63,978 nucleotides of DNA, taken from contig JBGUUT010000115.1 of the NCBI GenBank assembly GCA_045133795.1, forward strand, positions 1-63,978, in the 5' to 3' direction. The translations under genes were made by a program, and so were the position numbers. Of the stretch, positions 25,779-34,270 are shown piece after piece (position 1 is the first letter of the stretch; each line of letters starts with the position of its first letter). This DNA is from RGIG8597 sp045133795. Its GTDB lineage: Bacteria; Spirochaetota; GWE2-31-10. Below the pieces are notes generated by a model. The model saw nothing but the letters and a program-made list of their open reading frames with translations, was not told the origin of the DNA and made no database searches.

Positions 25779-26759
25779 CTAATAACCAATGGTAATTAAA
25801 ATCTTACCGAGTGAATATTCTTGCTTTGTTGATTTTTCAAAAACCCATTTGCAAAACTGTCTGCGAATATCTTCATCCCACATAGAATTGCCGGAACTTT
25901 TTACGATATTTGCATTTCTGATATATCCGTTAGAATCTACATCGAAGTTAATTTCTATAACAAACTTCAGACCGGCTTTTTTTATATCTTCCGGCACTTC
26001 AATTGCATCAGAAAATAATAAACCACGTGCACCTCCGCCGTTCCATTCAATATCTTTTCCGTTTGTAGCGTTATTATTGGTTGCATTTTCATTTTTACTT
26101 TTACTGTCTTTATCGTTATTTTCAGGAGACAAACTGCTTAAATTTTCAGCAAACAATGCTTCTGAAAAATCAAAATCCGGTAAAATTTCGGCAGAACTTT
26201 GGTTGTCATTAAAAAAGTCGTTTTCTAATTTTAGTTTTTCTTCTATCTGTTGGTTTTCTAATTCAGTCACGATATCATTTTCAATAGTAACGGGAGTATT
26301 TTCCGGTACTTCAACATTTTCGGAAGGTTGAGTTTTTTCTTGCTTTGGAATAATTTCTTCCTTTATTGGAGATTTTGAAGGCGTAGATGAAACTTCCGTT
26401 TTTTTTATGGTTTTATGATTTTTTTGTACGGATTGATTTTTTATGTCTGGTTTGGAGTTAGCTGCTGAAGTTTTTTGTTTAATATTTTTAGGTGAAATTA
26501 TTTTCTTTTCAGGTATCACTTGTTTCTTTGTCGGTGCATTTTCTTTTTTTGAAGAGGTTGCTTTATTGTTACCGGATTTTTCTTGTGACACACTGAGATG
26601 TTCTTGTACTAATCTGACGGTCATAACTCTGTTTTCTTCTTTTGGAACATCATTTTTTAAATGAGAACTTAAGAAAATAAGAAAGATATGAAAAAGAATT
26701 GATAAAAATATTGCCCAACCTAAACGTTGTTCTTGTGATTTGGCTTCTTTATCATTCAT
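25779..26759 (-). CDS. TonB-family energy transducer
   Basis: A 326-aa protein. It has a short cytoplasmic start, one membrane anchor at about residues 15-35, then a long Lys/Pro/Ser/Glu-rich periplasmic linker (about 40-225). The C-terminal TonB domain shows FVIEINFDVDSNGYIRNANIVKSSG and DIRRQFCKWVFE. It should couple inner-membrane proton flow to outer-membrane receptors, or act like TolA. Its ATG overlaps the exbD stop (TAATG). It is third in an exbB-exbD-tonB operon. Confidence 0.88.
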   Translation of the reverse strand: MNDKEAKSQEQRLGWAIFLSILFHIFLIFLSSHLKNDVPKEENRVMTVRLVQEHLSVSQEKSGNNKATSSKKENAPTKKQVIPEKKIISPKNIKQKTSAANSKPDIKNQSVQKNHKTIKKTEVSSTPSKSPIKEEIIPKQEKTQPSENVEVPENTPVTIENDIVTELENQQIEEKLKLENDFFNDNQSSAEILPDFDFSEALFAENLSSLSPENNDKDSKSKNENATNNNATNGKDIEWNGGGARGLLFSDAIEVPEDIKKAGLKFVIEINFDVDSNGYIRNANIVKSSGNSMWDEDIRRQFCKWVFEKSTKQEYSLGKILITIGY

Positions 26760-27172
26760 TATGATTTCCTGTCTAATGCTAAATCAATGCTGTCGTAACC
26801 GTGTTCTTTTAGAATATCCATAACTTGAATCAGTAATTCATATTCAATGCTTTTATTTCCATATAAAATAACGGATTTCTGACCAGTTGCAGGATTCACT
26901 TCGGATTTTGATAAAAGCTGTGAAAAATTTACCAAAGTTGTTTTTTTTGAGCCAACCAAGATATTCTTTTTATTTAGAATAGTTATTTTAAGCGGAGTTT
27001 CAGCAATCTTTGATAAATTTTCAGCTTTCGGCAATTCAAATTCCATTCCGGTAGTTATTTTTACTTGTGTTGCCAGCATGAAGAAAATAATTAATTGAAA
27101 AACAATATCAATCATCGGAGCCATATCCAAGACAACTTTTGTTTTTAATCTTCGGGTAAATTTTATTGCCAC
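26759..27172 (-). CDS. exbD: ExbD/TolR-family protein
   Basis: A 137-aa inner-membrane protein with one TM segment bearing the key Asp (LDMAPMIDIVFQLIIFFMLA, Asp about residue 22) and a periplasmic ExbD/TolR fold. It forms the proton channel with ExbB. The start is GTG at 27172, one base after the exbB stop region, with GAGG inside exbB. TolR is an alternative identity. Confidence 0.92.
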   Translation of the reverse strand: MAIKFTRRLKTKVVLDMAPMIDIVFQLIIFFMLATQVKITTGMEFELPKAENLSKIAETPLKITILNKKNILVGSKKTTLVNFSQLLSKSEVNPATGQKSVILYGNKSIEYELLIQVMDILKEHGYDSIDLALDRKS

Positions 27173-27173
27173 T

Positions 27174-27803
27174 TCAGCCTCTTTTTTCTTGTTTTACTAA
27201 CATTTGAATAAGGTCGTTTGCTTGAATTTCTAATTTCAAAATCATATTGTTCACTTTATTTGTATAGTGATTATAAACAACGGTAGACGGAATTGCTACG
27301 ACTAAACCGAATGCTGTAGTTAATAATGCCTTTGAAATCCCTTGTGCCAATTGCTCCATATTACCTAATGCGGCTCCGGCTCCGATGACACCGAATGTTT
27401 CCATGTTTCCCATTACGGTCCCTAACAGTCCTAGTAGAGGTGCAATACCGGCGATAGAACCTAAAGTTGTTAAAAATTTTTCTAATTTCGGAATCTCAAG
27501 ACTGGCAGCATCTTGTATTGCATCTTGAATTCTATTTTCGCCTTCTTCTCGATGTTTAATTCCGGCTTTTACCAAATTTGTTACCGGAGAATTTTTAGAA
27601 TCACAGATAGCAAGAACTTCCTCGTAGTGTTTTTGTGAAATAGCATTTGCTATGCGACTCAACAATTTATCAGTTCCCATATTGATTTTTTTGTAATAGA
27701 AAAAACGTTCCAAAGTAATTGCTAAAGCAATAATCGAACATAAAAAAATCGCAGACATAATGAAAGGCCCGCCGTCAATGAAAAGCTTTAATATATCTTT
27801 CAT
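27174..27803 (-). CDS. exbB: ExbB/TolQ/MotA-family proton channel protein
   Basis: A 209-aa protein with three TM segments: near 15-35, about 115-140 and about 160-185. The family signature LGTVMGNMETFGVIGAG is followed by GISKALLTTAFGLVVAIPS. It forms the pentameric channel around ExbD. A GGAGG site precedes the ATG by four bases. It is first in the exbB-exbD-tonB operon. Confidence 0.93.
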   Translation of the reverse strand: MKDILKLFIDGGPFIMSAIFLCSIIALAITLERFFYYKKINMGTDKLLSRIANAISQKHYEEVLAICDSKNSPVTNLVKAGIKHREEGENRIQDAIQDAASLEIPKLEKFLTTLGSIAGIAPLLGLLGTVMGNMETFGVIGAGAALGNMEQLAQGISKALLTTAFGLVVAIPSTVVYNHYTNKVNNMILKLEIQANDLIQMLVKQEKRG

Positions 27804-27881
27804 GTTTCCTCCGTAAGATTAAACTTGATTAATAGAAAAAATATCGTCAAAAAATAAAAAAGGCTAAGTGAAAAATAAAAA

Positions 27882-27912
27882 ACCCTTTAACAGAATTAAT
27901 CTATTAAAGGGT
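27882..27912 (-). terminator. Terminator of the acidic protein gene
   Basis: Nine-base arms ACCCTTTAA (27882-27890) and TTAAAGGGT (27904-27912), with an A-run on plus before the stem that reads as a T-run on minus. Confidence 0.85.
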
Positions 27913-27935
27913 AAAATAGCTAAAAAACTAAACGA

Positions 27936-28283
27936 TTATTCATCTTCGTCAAAATCGTTGTAATCTAATTCGTCGTCTTCGTAAATATCTTCATCATCAT
28001 CGTCGAATTCGTCGAAGTCTTCGTCATCTTCATCGTCGTAATCATCATCATAATCATCGTCTTCGTCATCATAGTCATCATAATCATCGAAGTCGTCATC
28101 ATAATCATCATCGTCGTCAAAATCTTCATCTTCATCGAAATCTTCGTCGAAGTCTTCGTCTTCATCTTCGTAATCGTCTTCATCGTCGTAATCATCATCA
28201 AAATCTTCGTCGCCGTCGTCATCATAAGCCGCAGCAAAAAGAGAATTTTTTTCTAGTAAATCTTCATCTTCTACATAAAACAT
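27936..28283 (-). CDS. Extremely acidic Asp/Glu low-complexity protein
   Basis: A 115-aa protein. After about 20 ordinary residues (MFYVEDEDLLEKNSLFAAA), nearly all positions are Asp or Glu, with regularly placed Tyr and Phe. It has no Lys or Arg beyond the N-terminus. The DNA is a run of GAT/GAA/GAC-type codons. The gene looks real: a strong GGGAGG site, a terminator after the stop, and no overlap. The tail recalls that of the RNA polymerase delta subunit, but its winged-helix domain is absent. Nucleic-acid mimicry, cation binding or chaperone-like function are guesses. Confidence 0.75.
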   Translation of the reverse strand: MFYVEDEDLLEKNSLFAAAYDDDGDEDFDDDYDDEDDYEDEDEDFDEDFDEDEDFDDDDDYDDDFDDYDDYDDEDDDYDDDYDDEDDEDFDEFDDDDEDIYEDDELDYNDFDEDE

Positions 28284-28384
28284 AATAAGGTCCCTCCCTT
28301 AGTATCTCAAAAATTTTCATAGACATAGAACATAATGCTAATATTCTTGTCAAGATATTTTTAGTGAATAAAATATATTTACTA

Positions 28385-29047
28385 TTAAAAAGTATTATTG
28401 AAAACAAAATTGCAATCTTTTTTAAAATAATCAAAGAAGTTATGAGAAGCCGTAAAAACTGGGATTTCGTATTCTTCTGTTAATATTTGCGGTAACGGCC
28501 AACAATCTTTTGCCATAACACACCAAACAACAGTCATTTCAACTTTTTTTTCAATAAAATCTGCCAATCTTACCGGCTCTTTTAACTGCAAATCTTTCAT
28601 AAAAGACAAAAAACCGGCAGCACTTTCTCTGTAAAAGTATTTGTTACTGATTTTGTCATTGCATAGGTAAAATTTTAATAATTGATTTCTGAGTTTATGT
28701 CCGAAACTGCTTTTTTTATATTTTCCGTTAAGAAGCGTACCGTAGAAATCCGGTTCGATAAAGAAAACTCCCTTTATTTTTTCAGAAAAACGTTTAACTA
28801 AATCTCCGGCAATATAAGAAAAGACTCCGAAAGAAACGATATAAACAGGTTCTTTTTTATTTATTATAATTTGTGATATTTTTAAAACAAATTCATCGTA
28901 AGTTGTATCTGTGGAATAGTCCAGGAAAGTTGGCTCATACTGAATATCCCCAAAAAGACTGTAAACAATTTCATTGCTAAAAATACGGTTAAAAGGGAAA
29001 AAAGGAGAGACTATAACACTTATTGGCTTATTATCTTCCGAATTCAC
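28385..29047 (-). CDS. Alpha/beta-hydrolase-like protein of the lipid cluster
   Basis: A 220-aa cytoplasmic protein. It has a pattern like a small alpha/beta hydrolase: an N-terminal strand, then PVYIVSFGVFSYIAGDLV where a GxSxG elbow would sit, and a late HNFFDYF that might hold the His. The nucleophile Ser is not in the usual place, so activity is doubtful. The start is GTG at 29047 after GGGAGGT. It lies 49 bases behind the AMP-ligase gene, last of the operon. A thioesterase-like or acyl-transfer role is inferred from position only. Confidence 0.6.
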   Translation of the reverse strand: MNSEDNKPISVIVSPFFPFNRIFSNEIVYSLFGDIQYEPTFLDYSTDTTYDEFVLKISQIIINKKEPVYIVSFGVFSYIAGDLVKRFSEKIKGVFFIEPDFYGTLLNGKYKKSSFGHKLRNQLLKFYLCNDKISNKYFYRESAAGFLSFMKDLQLKEPVRLADFIEKKVEMTVVWCVMAKDCWPLPQILTEEYEIPVFTASHNFFDYFKKDCNFVFNNTF

Positions 29048-29096
29048 TTTCTACCTCCCAAATTACGATTTTATTAAATTTCAGATTATAAAATAA

Positions 29097-30458
29097 TCAA
29101 TCTAAATTGTTAATCATTGCTTCTATTGCAACTTTATTAATTTTGCCCATTTCATTTCGTGGGATTTTTGTTTGTAAAATTCTTTTAGGGATTGCGTATC
29201 CCGGCAATATTTTTCTTAAGTCTTTACTTATTTGAATTGTATTCAGTTTATCTTTGCATTCAGCCAGTAGGTAAATGTTTTCATCTTTACAACCGACAAA
29301 AATTTCATTTTCACCCAAAATAATTGCGTGTGTATCTTTTAAATAGTTAATGAAATTAGCAGAAATAAATCCTAAATCAATTCTTTTTCCGTGAATTTTT
29401 ACAAATCGAGTATTTCGTCCCAATAAAGTAAAATGTCTTTCATCAATAAATTTTACTATATCGCCGGTACAATATCCGACTTCCTTATCATATTCGACAG
29501 AAATTGCAGGAGATGAAATAAAAAGTTCCAGTTCTTCTGTCGGATGATAGTTTTTTACGTTAACATAATCAATTAATTCATAATTTGGATTTTTTGCATA
29601 TATGCGATATGCCATTCCGCCGGTTTCGGTAGAACCGTAAATCTCGTGAATTTTTATATTTTTATCAAAGAATTTCTTTGAAATTTCACCCGGTAAAGGA
29701 CCGGAAGAACTGAAAGCTCCTTTTAATTTTGAAAAACATTCTATTAAATTTAACTTATCAAATAATCCATAATACGAAGGAACAGCGACAAGATAGTCAA
29801 TTTTAGAATTTACAATATAATCTGCGATAGATTCCGGAGTAAAAAAAGAATTCAAATCAATTGTTGCTGAGGAAAAAATCGGTAACATTGTAAAAAGGAA
29901 ACCGTAAATATGGTAAATCGGCGGAATACATAGAAAAACATCACCTTTTTCTATAGAAAAAAGTTTTTGTAATTCTGCAAGTTCCGTAAGAATATTAGAA
30001 CTCCACTTGCCGATATTTTTAGATTTTCCGGTCGAACCTGATGTGAAAAAATATAAATCATAAATATTTTCGAAATCTTTTATATTTTCTGCGTTGAAAT
30101 CTTTTTCCGGAACAAGGTTAAAATCTGGTGTTAGGAAAATTCCGTTGTCATGGTGTTTGTTATCACTGATATAGATAATTCCCGGTTCGAAAAAAAGCTG
30201 AGGTTGAATCTCAATTGGAATCAAAACGGTAGCCAAATTTAATTTTTTCATTGTAAAAAAACTAATTAAGAATAGAAATCTGTCTTTTATATCAAGATAA
30301 ACACGTTTATTTTCAATGTTATTGCTTAACAATTTGCAGAAGTTTTGTTCTAAAAGTGCGATTTTTGTGTCGATTTCTTTTTTTGTATAACAAAAATTAT
30401 CATATAAAAATGAAACATTCTCCGAATCATTATAAACGGAATACAAATTATTTTTCAT
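29097..30458 (-). CDS. AMP-forming acyl/aryl ligase (adenylate-forming enzyme)
   Basis: A 453-aa ANL-superfamily enzyme, short for the family. It has the P-loop TSGSTGKSK, EIYGSTETGG (A5), YCTGDIV (A7), GRNTRFVKIHGKRIDLG (A8), and a C-terminal catalytic Lys in MGKINK (A10). It should activate a carboxylic acid with ATP and load it on CoA or, by context, on the ACP of the same operon. Its ATG overlaps the stop of the upstream ketosynthase-like gene by four bases. It resembles the ligase of aryl-polyene clusters in role. Confidence 0.85.
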   Translation of the reverse strand: MKNNLYSVYNDSENVSFLYDNFCYTKKEIDTKIALLEQNFCKLLSNNIENKRVYLDIKDRFLFLISFFTMKKLNLATVLIPIEIQPQLFFEPGIIYISDNKHHDNGIFLTPDFNLVPEKDFNAENIKDFENIYDLYFFTSGSTGKSKNIGKWSSNILTELAELQKLFSIEKGDVFLCIPPIYHIYGFLFTMLPIFSSATIDLNSFFTPESIADYIVNSKIDYLVAVPSYYGLFDKLNLIECFSKLKGAFSSSGPLPGEISKKFFDKNIKIHEIYGSTETGGMAYRIYAKNPNYELIDYVNVKNYHPTEELELFISSPAISVEYDKEVGYCTGDIVKFIDERHFTLLGRNTRFVKIHGKRIDLGFISANFINYLKDTHAIILGENEIFVGCKDENIYLLAECKDKLNTIQISKDLRKILPGYAIPKRILQTKIPRNEMGKINKVAIEAMINNLD

Positions 30459-31342
30459 AGAACAACCTCGAAAAGATAATATATTCCGTTATTTTGTTCT
30501 ATTACTGCGGTTTTTCCTTTAATTTCTAAAATAAAAGGTAATGCTAAACGTGTTACTATTGAAATCGGAGAATCTGCGGTTAATGGATAATCAGTCAATA
30601 GTTCTGCGTTAACTTTATCTTTTAATGTTACAAAAGTTTCTTTGTCGGCAATAATGTGATTATATTCAGGAAGAGAATCAAGAATTTCTTGCCAATTATT
30701 TGATTCAGATTTTAAGAAAAAACCTTTTGTTTCATTTTCATTCTTAACAGCTTTATAAGAAATGAAGTTAGGAAAAAGTTTATAATCGTACTTAATTTCA
30801 AGATTATAAAATGAAGAATATTCGTCACCGGCAACAATAATAAATTGCGGATTTACTTTGATTAAAAATTTTATTAAATCAACGAAAGATTTTCCTGTAT
30901 TAATTCCGTCAGATACAGCCAAACAATAATTGTGACATTTATTAATGATTGTATAATATCCTAACGGTGTATTATGAACGGAATTATGAAATAGAACCGG
31001 ACTTACCAGCGTACTGTTATTAATTTTCAAATCTTCAATAATTTTATTTGATGTGTCGATTTCAGCAAAAGATGTAAATAAGTAAATTTCATCATCTTCT
31101 TGCAAGTCTTTAGCACCGCCGTTTTGCAATGCTTGAAAGACGCCTAAAGATAATTGACTCATTCTACGTTTTAACGGAGATTTAATATTGTTTGATAATT
31201 CGGGAATCTCTTGTGATAGATTCGGAGATAATTCAATTTGAGAAAGCAATCCTTTGTTGTACATTTCTTTCAATGTATCTGTAGACGAAACCTCAGAATT
31301 TATGAAATGAATATCTTTGATGTAAGTGAATTCTTGTTTCAT
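30455..31342 (-). CDS. Ketosynthase-like protein lacking the active Cys (chain-length-factor-like)
   Basis: A 295-aa protein resembling the N-terminal ketoacyl-synthase half as in Ketoacyl-synt_2 (aryl-polyene ApeC type). RRMSQLSLGVFQAL, DEIYLFTSFAEID and SPVLFHNSVHNTPLGYYTI are the visible signs. At the place of the TACSS nucleophile it reads AVSDGINTG, so no catalytic Cys. No C-terminal His motifs follow, and the length is that of a half-KS. It is coupled by a one-base overlap to the active ketosynthase gene, suggesting a KS/CLF heterodimer. The assignment is by motif memory. Confidence 0.7.
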   Translation of the reverse strand: MKQEFTYIKDIHFINSEVSSTDTLKEMYNKGLLSQIELSPNLSQEIPELSNNIKSPLKRRMSQLSLGVFQALQNGGAKDLQEDDEIYLFTSFAEIDTSNKIIEDLKINNSTLVSPVLFHNSVHNTPLGYYTIINKCHNYCLAVSDGINTGKSFVDLIKFLIKVNPQFIIVAGDEYSSFYNLEIKYDYKLFPNFISYKAVKNENETKGFFLKSESNNWQEILDSLPEYNHIIADKETFVTLKDKVNAELLTDYPLTADSPISIVTRLALPFILEIKGKTAVIEQNNGIYYLFEVVL

Positions 31343-32514
31343 TACATCTCCTTTTCACTGGAATTATCGGACATATTTGTCTTTATTAATACAGAAACGT
31401 TATTTCCGCCGAATCCGAATGAATTTTTAAGGAAATATTTTATGTTTTCTGCTTTTATAGTTTTAGATGGAATTAACGCACTTATCGGATTTGAGAATGT
31501 TTTCGGTTGATAAATAAAACCTTCTTTTAACATATCAATACAAAGTGAGATTTCCGTAATTGTAGATGCCCCCAAAGTATGTCCGATATATGATTTTAAT
31601 GAAGTAACACATGTATTACGTTCGTCAAAAATTGTTTCTAATGCAGATAACTCTACTTGATCGTTCATTTTTGTTCCGGTTCCGTGTGCGTTGATGTAAC
31701 CTACATCGTTCGCAGAAATTCCGGCTTCATTTAATGCATCGTGAATACATTTTTTTTGATTGGTTCCGGAAGGATCCGGAGCTGTTATATGATGACCGTC
31801 AACACCGGAACCGACTCCGGCAATTTCAAAATCATTTGGAGTTCTGGCTTTATTTTCTAAAACTAGAACACCGGCACCTTCACCTAATGTAAGACCGTCA
31901 CGTTGTTCTGTTAACGGACATGAAGGTTTATCTGAAACTAATTGCAATGAATCAAAGCCAATTAGTGTTGTTTGCGAAATTATATCAATTCCCAATAGAA
32001 TAGCACTGTTTATTACTCCGGCTTTTATCAAACGAGCTGCTTGATAAATAGCATGACCGGAAGATGAACACGCAGTGGAAAAAGTGAAAATCTCACCGAT
32101 TTTACCTTTTGGATATCTATATCTTATGTCCGTACTGGTTTTATTAAAAAAATGATTTTCAAATACGGAATAAGATGATTTTTTATTAGTTAAATCAATG
32201 TAATTCAACTCAGTTTCTCTTATTCCTCCGGTAGATGAAGATAAGAAAACCGGAATATTATCATTTGCATCGATAAAGTCTTTGCACTTATCTAAAAGCG
32301 AAAAAATGATGGCAGATGACCTTACTTGATTTTTATATTCATTAAATGCTGATGGAATAACATAAAAAGGTTTAGTAAAATTAAAAGCTTTTTCGTCTGT
32401 TATCGGTTGGGGATTTTGCTGACTTAACGACCGTAGAATTTCATCAGTTGTAATACCAAGGGAGCTTGCACTCCCATGGTATGTTATAAAAACTCTATTT
32501 TTTTGCGTTTTCAT
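31342..32514 (-). CDS. Beta-ketoacyl-ACP synthase (FabF/KAS II-like)
   Basis: A 390-aa condensing enzyme with the complete triad: Cys149 in FSTACSSSGHAI, His277 in NAHGTGTKMND and His312 in YIGHTLGAS. FGFGGNN near the C-terminus is also typical. It extends an ACP-bound acyl chain with a malonyl unit. The N-terminus is shorter and more divergent than housekeeping FabF. It overlaps the ACP gene by 20 bases and the ketosynthase-like gene by one base, so expression is tightly coupled. It probably serves a special acyl product. Confidence 0.9.
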   Translation of the reverse strand: MKTQKNRVFITYHGSASSLGITTDEILRSLSQQNPQPITDEKAFNFTKPFYVIPSAFNEYKNQVRSSAIIFSLLDKCKDFIDANDNIPVFLSSSTGGIRETELNYIDLTNKKSSYSVFENHFFNKTSTDIRYRYPKGKIGEIFTFSTACSSSGHAIYQAARLIKAGVINSAILLGIDIISQTTLIGFDSLQLVSDKPSCPLTEQRDGLTLGEGAGVLVLENKARTPNDFEIAGVGSGVDGHHITAPDPSGTNQKKCIHDALNEAGISANDVGYINAHGTGTKMNDQVELSALETIFDERNTCVTSLKSYIGHTLGASTITEISLCIDMLKEGFIYQPKTFSNPISALIPSKTIKAENIKYFLKNSFGFGGNNVSVLIKTNMSDNSSEKEM

Positions 32515-32749
32515 TCACAAAGTCGTAGAATATTTGAAAAGAATCAAGTTTATTTTGATTCAAATCTTTGTCTTTTATTTTGATTCCAAATTTTTTCTCG
32601 ATTTCAACAATCAATTCTAAAACATCTATAGAATCAAAAAACAATCCGTCTTCCCCAATTAAAACGGTATCATCTGTAATCGAACTGATATCATCATCAC
32701 TTTTGGCTACAGTCAGAATTACTTTTTTTAATTCGTCTTTATCTACCAT
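32495..32749 (-). CDS. Acyl carrier protein of the lipid cluster
   Basis: An 84-aa ACP, distinct from the acpP at 40313. The phosphopantetheine Ser is Ser40 in FFDSIDVLELIVEIEKKFG; the usual DSL reads DSI. Length and four-helix pattern fit. An AAGGGAG site lies seven bases before the ATG. It is first of the lipid genes, 24 bases behind secG, and overlaps the ketosynthase gene. Confidence 0.9.
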   Translation of the reverse strand: MVDKDELKKVILTVAKSDDDISSITDDTVLIGEDGLFFDSIDVLELIVEIEKKFGIKIKDKDLNQNKLDSFQIFYDFVNENAKK

Positions 32750-32773
32750 AATTTTTCTCCCTTAATAAAATCT

Positions 32774-33328
32774 TTATTCTACAATTGTAGTTACAGCTTC
32801 AGGAGAATAATTAATATCATTTAAGATTTTAACAATTCGTTTTTGTGTATCTTCGTTTTTAAGTGCGTCTTTTGTTAAAGTATAATATAAACCACTTTTT
32901 TCTTTTTCATAGTAAGACTTCATTTCAGTTTTAACAGCATCATCTGAAATCTTTTCTATAATAAAAGCTTCAAAGTCTTCTGCATTAATATTTTCCGGAG
33001 CTTCAGTTAAACCTTTAACTACAGTTTCAGAAGTGATTCCGGCATCGAATTCAAGTTCGCTTATAAGCTTATTTCCGATTTGAGCATCACGAGTAGTCTT
33101 TGCAGAAATAGAACCGATTATTAAACTTAAAACAAAAAATAAAACTAAAAGAACAGAAGTTATCTTAGTAAGCATTGTCGCAGAACTTGCACCAAAGAAA
33201 GACTGAGATGACCCACCGAGAATTCCCAATCCACCGCCGGATTTATCTTCTTGAACGAGGATAACCAAAGTCATCAAAACGCAAACGACAATCATAAATA
33301 TAGCTAAAATATTAATTGTTAAATGCAT
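32774..33328 (-). CDS. secG: Preprotein translocase subunit SecG with long C-terminal extension
   Basis: A 184-aa protein. Residues 1-80 are the SecG core: TM1, then ILVQEDKSGGGLGILGGSSQSFFGASSA, and TM2. Residues about 85-184 are an extra soluble domain, acidic and helical, with no known motif. SecG is normally about 75-120 aa. It assists SecYE in protein export. It is encoded 18 bases after tpiA and 24 bases before the ACP gene on the same strand. Confidence 0.9.
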   Translation of the reverse strand: MHLTINILAIFMIVVCVLMTLVILVQEDKSGGGLGILGGSSQSFFGASSATMLTKITSVLLVLFFVLSLIIGSISAKTTRDAQIGNKLISELEFDAGITSETVVKGLTEAPENINAEDFEAFIIEKISDDAVKTEMKSYYEKEKSGLYYTLTKDALKNEDTQKRIVKILNDINYSPEAVTTIVE

Positions 33329-33346
33329 TATTTTATTTCCTTAAAA

Positions 33347-34108
33347 TTAAACTTTTTCAAATTTAGCAATCTTTGTAAACGGAGCTAATTTCAATGATGC
33401 ACCGCCGACTAAAGCACCGTCAATGTTTTTCTGAGCCATTAAGCTGTCTACGTTTGTATCAGAAACAGAACCGCCGTATTGAACAGTTACATTTTCTGCA
33501 ACTTCAGCACCGTAAAGATTTGTTAATATGTTTCTAATGTCTTGGTGAGTTGCTTCTGCAATTTCTGGAGTTGCAGTTTTTCCTGTACCGATAGCCCAAA
33601 CTGGTTCATATGCAATTACAATATTAGCCATTTCTGCTGCAGAAACGTCTTTTAAACCTTCTTCAAGTTGTGTTTTTACAACATTAGCTGTAATTCCAGC
33701 TTCTCTTTCTTCTAAGTGTTCTCCGATACAAAGAACAGGTTTCAAACCTTTTGCTAATGCAAATTTAACTTTTTTGTTAATTAAAGCATTGTCTTCTTTG
33801 TAGATGTCTCTTCTTTCTGAGTGTCCTAAAATAACGTATTCAACGCCAAGGTCTAATAACATGTCAGCTGAAACTTCTCCGGTATAAGCACCTTTTTCGT
33901 TGTCATTCATGTTTTGTGCTCCTAATTTTATAGGAGTTCCTGCGATTGCTTCTTTTACATAAGCAAGAGATGCGAAATTCGGTGCAATCATCACGTCAAC
34001 ATCTTTATCTAAATCTTTAATGTTAGCAGCAAGCTCAGCAGCAAATTTTTTTGCTTCACTTGGAGTTAAATTCATTTTCCAATTTCCTGCCATTAAATAT
34101 CTTCTCAT
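33347..34108 (-). CDS. tpiA: Triosephosphate isomerase
   Basis: A 253-aa glycolytic barrel enzyme interconverting DHAP and glyceraldehyde-3-phosphate. It has the N-terminal AGNWKMN (Asn and catalytic Lys), ILGHSERRD (catalytic His), the active-site signature AYEPVWAIGTGKTA (catalytic Glu), and GGSVSDTN and GALVGGASL for phosphate. A GGAG site and a near-consensus promoter lie upstream. It heads the run tpiA-secG-lipid genes. Confidence 0.97.
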   Translation of the reverse strand: MRRYLMAGNWKMNLTPSEAKKFAAELAANIKDLDKDVDVMIAPNFASLAYVKEAIAGTPIKLGAQNMNDNEKGAYTGEVSADMLLDLGVEYVILGHSERRDIYKEDNALINKKVKFALAKGLKPVLCIGEHLEEREAGITANVVKTQLEEGLKDVSAAEMANIVIAYEPVWAIGTGKTATPEIAEATHQDIRNILTNLYGAEVAENVTVQYGGSVSDTNVDSLMAQKNIDGALVGGASLKLAPFTKIAKFEKV

Positions 34109-34143
34109 AATACTTACTCCACTGAAAAAAAATAATTGGGTCG

Positions 34144-34172
34144 AATATACCTTTATGAGATTAAAATGTCAA
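34144..34172 (-). promoter_or_regulatory. Promoter of tpiA and probably the genes behind it
   Basis: Minus-strand TTGACA (34167-34172), a 17-bp spacer and TATATT (34144-34149), 35 bases before the ATG. No terminator is seen between tpiA, secG and the ACP gene. Confidence 0.8.
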
Positions 34173-34270
34173 AGTTTTTTTCGACATTAAGGATTTGTAA
34201 TTCTTAGCTGTACGTTTTTATTAAAATGAAGTAAATATTATTTTCAGTTATTTGGTGAGGAGATTTTTTT

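Noticed and set aside
25789..26331. 180-codon plus-strand frame over the tonB gene
   Set aside because: Ser/Phe-rich antisense of the Lys/Glu-rich TonB linker.
27965..28237. Met/Thr/Lys-rich frame opposite in phase to the acidic protein
   Set aside because: It is the shifted reading of the GAT/GAA codon repeats; the acidic frame has the ribosome site.
28385..32749. Calling the cluster a complete aryl-polyene pathway
   Set aside because: Ketoreductase, dehydratase, acyltransferase and export genes are absent, so only a related core can be claimed.
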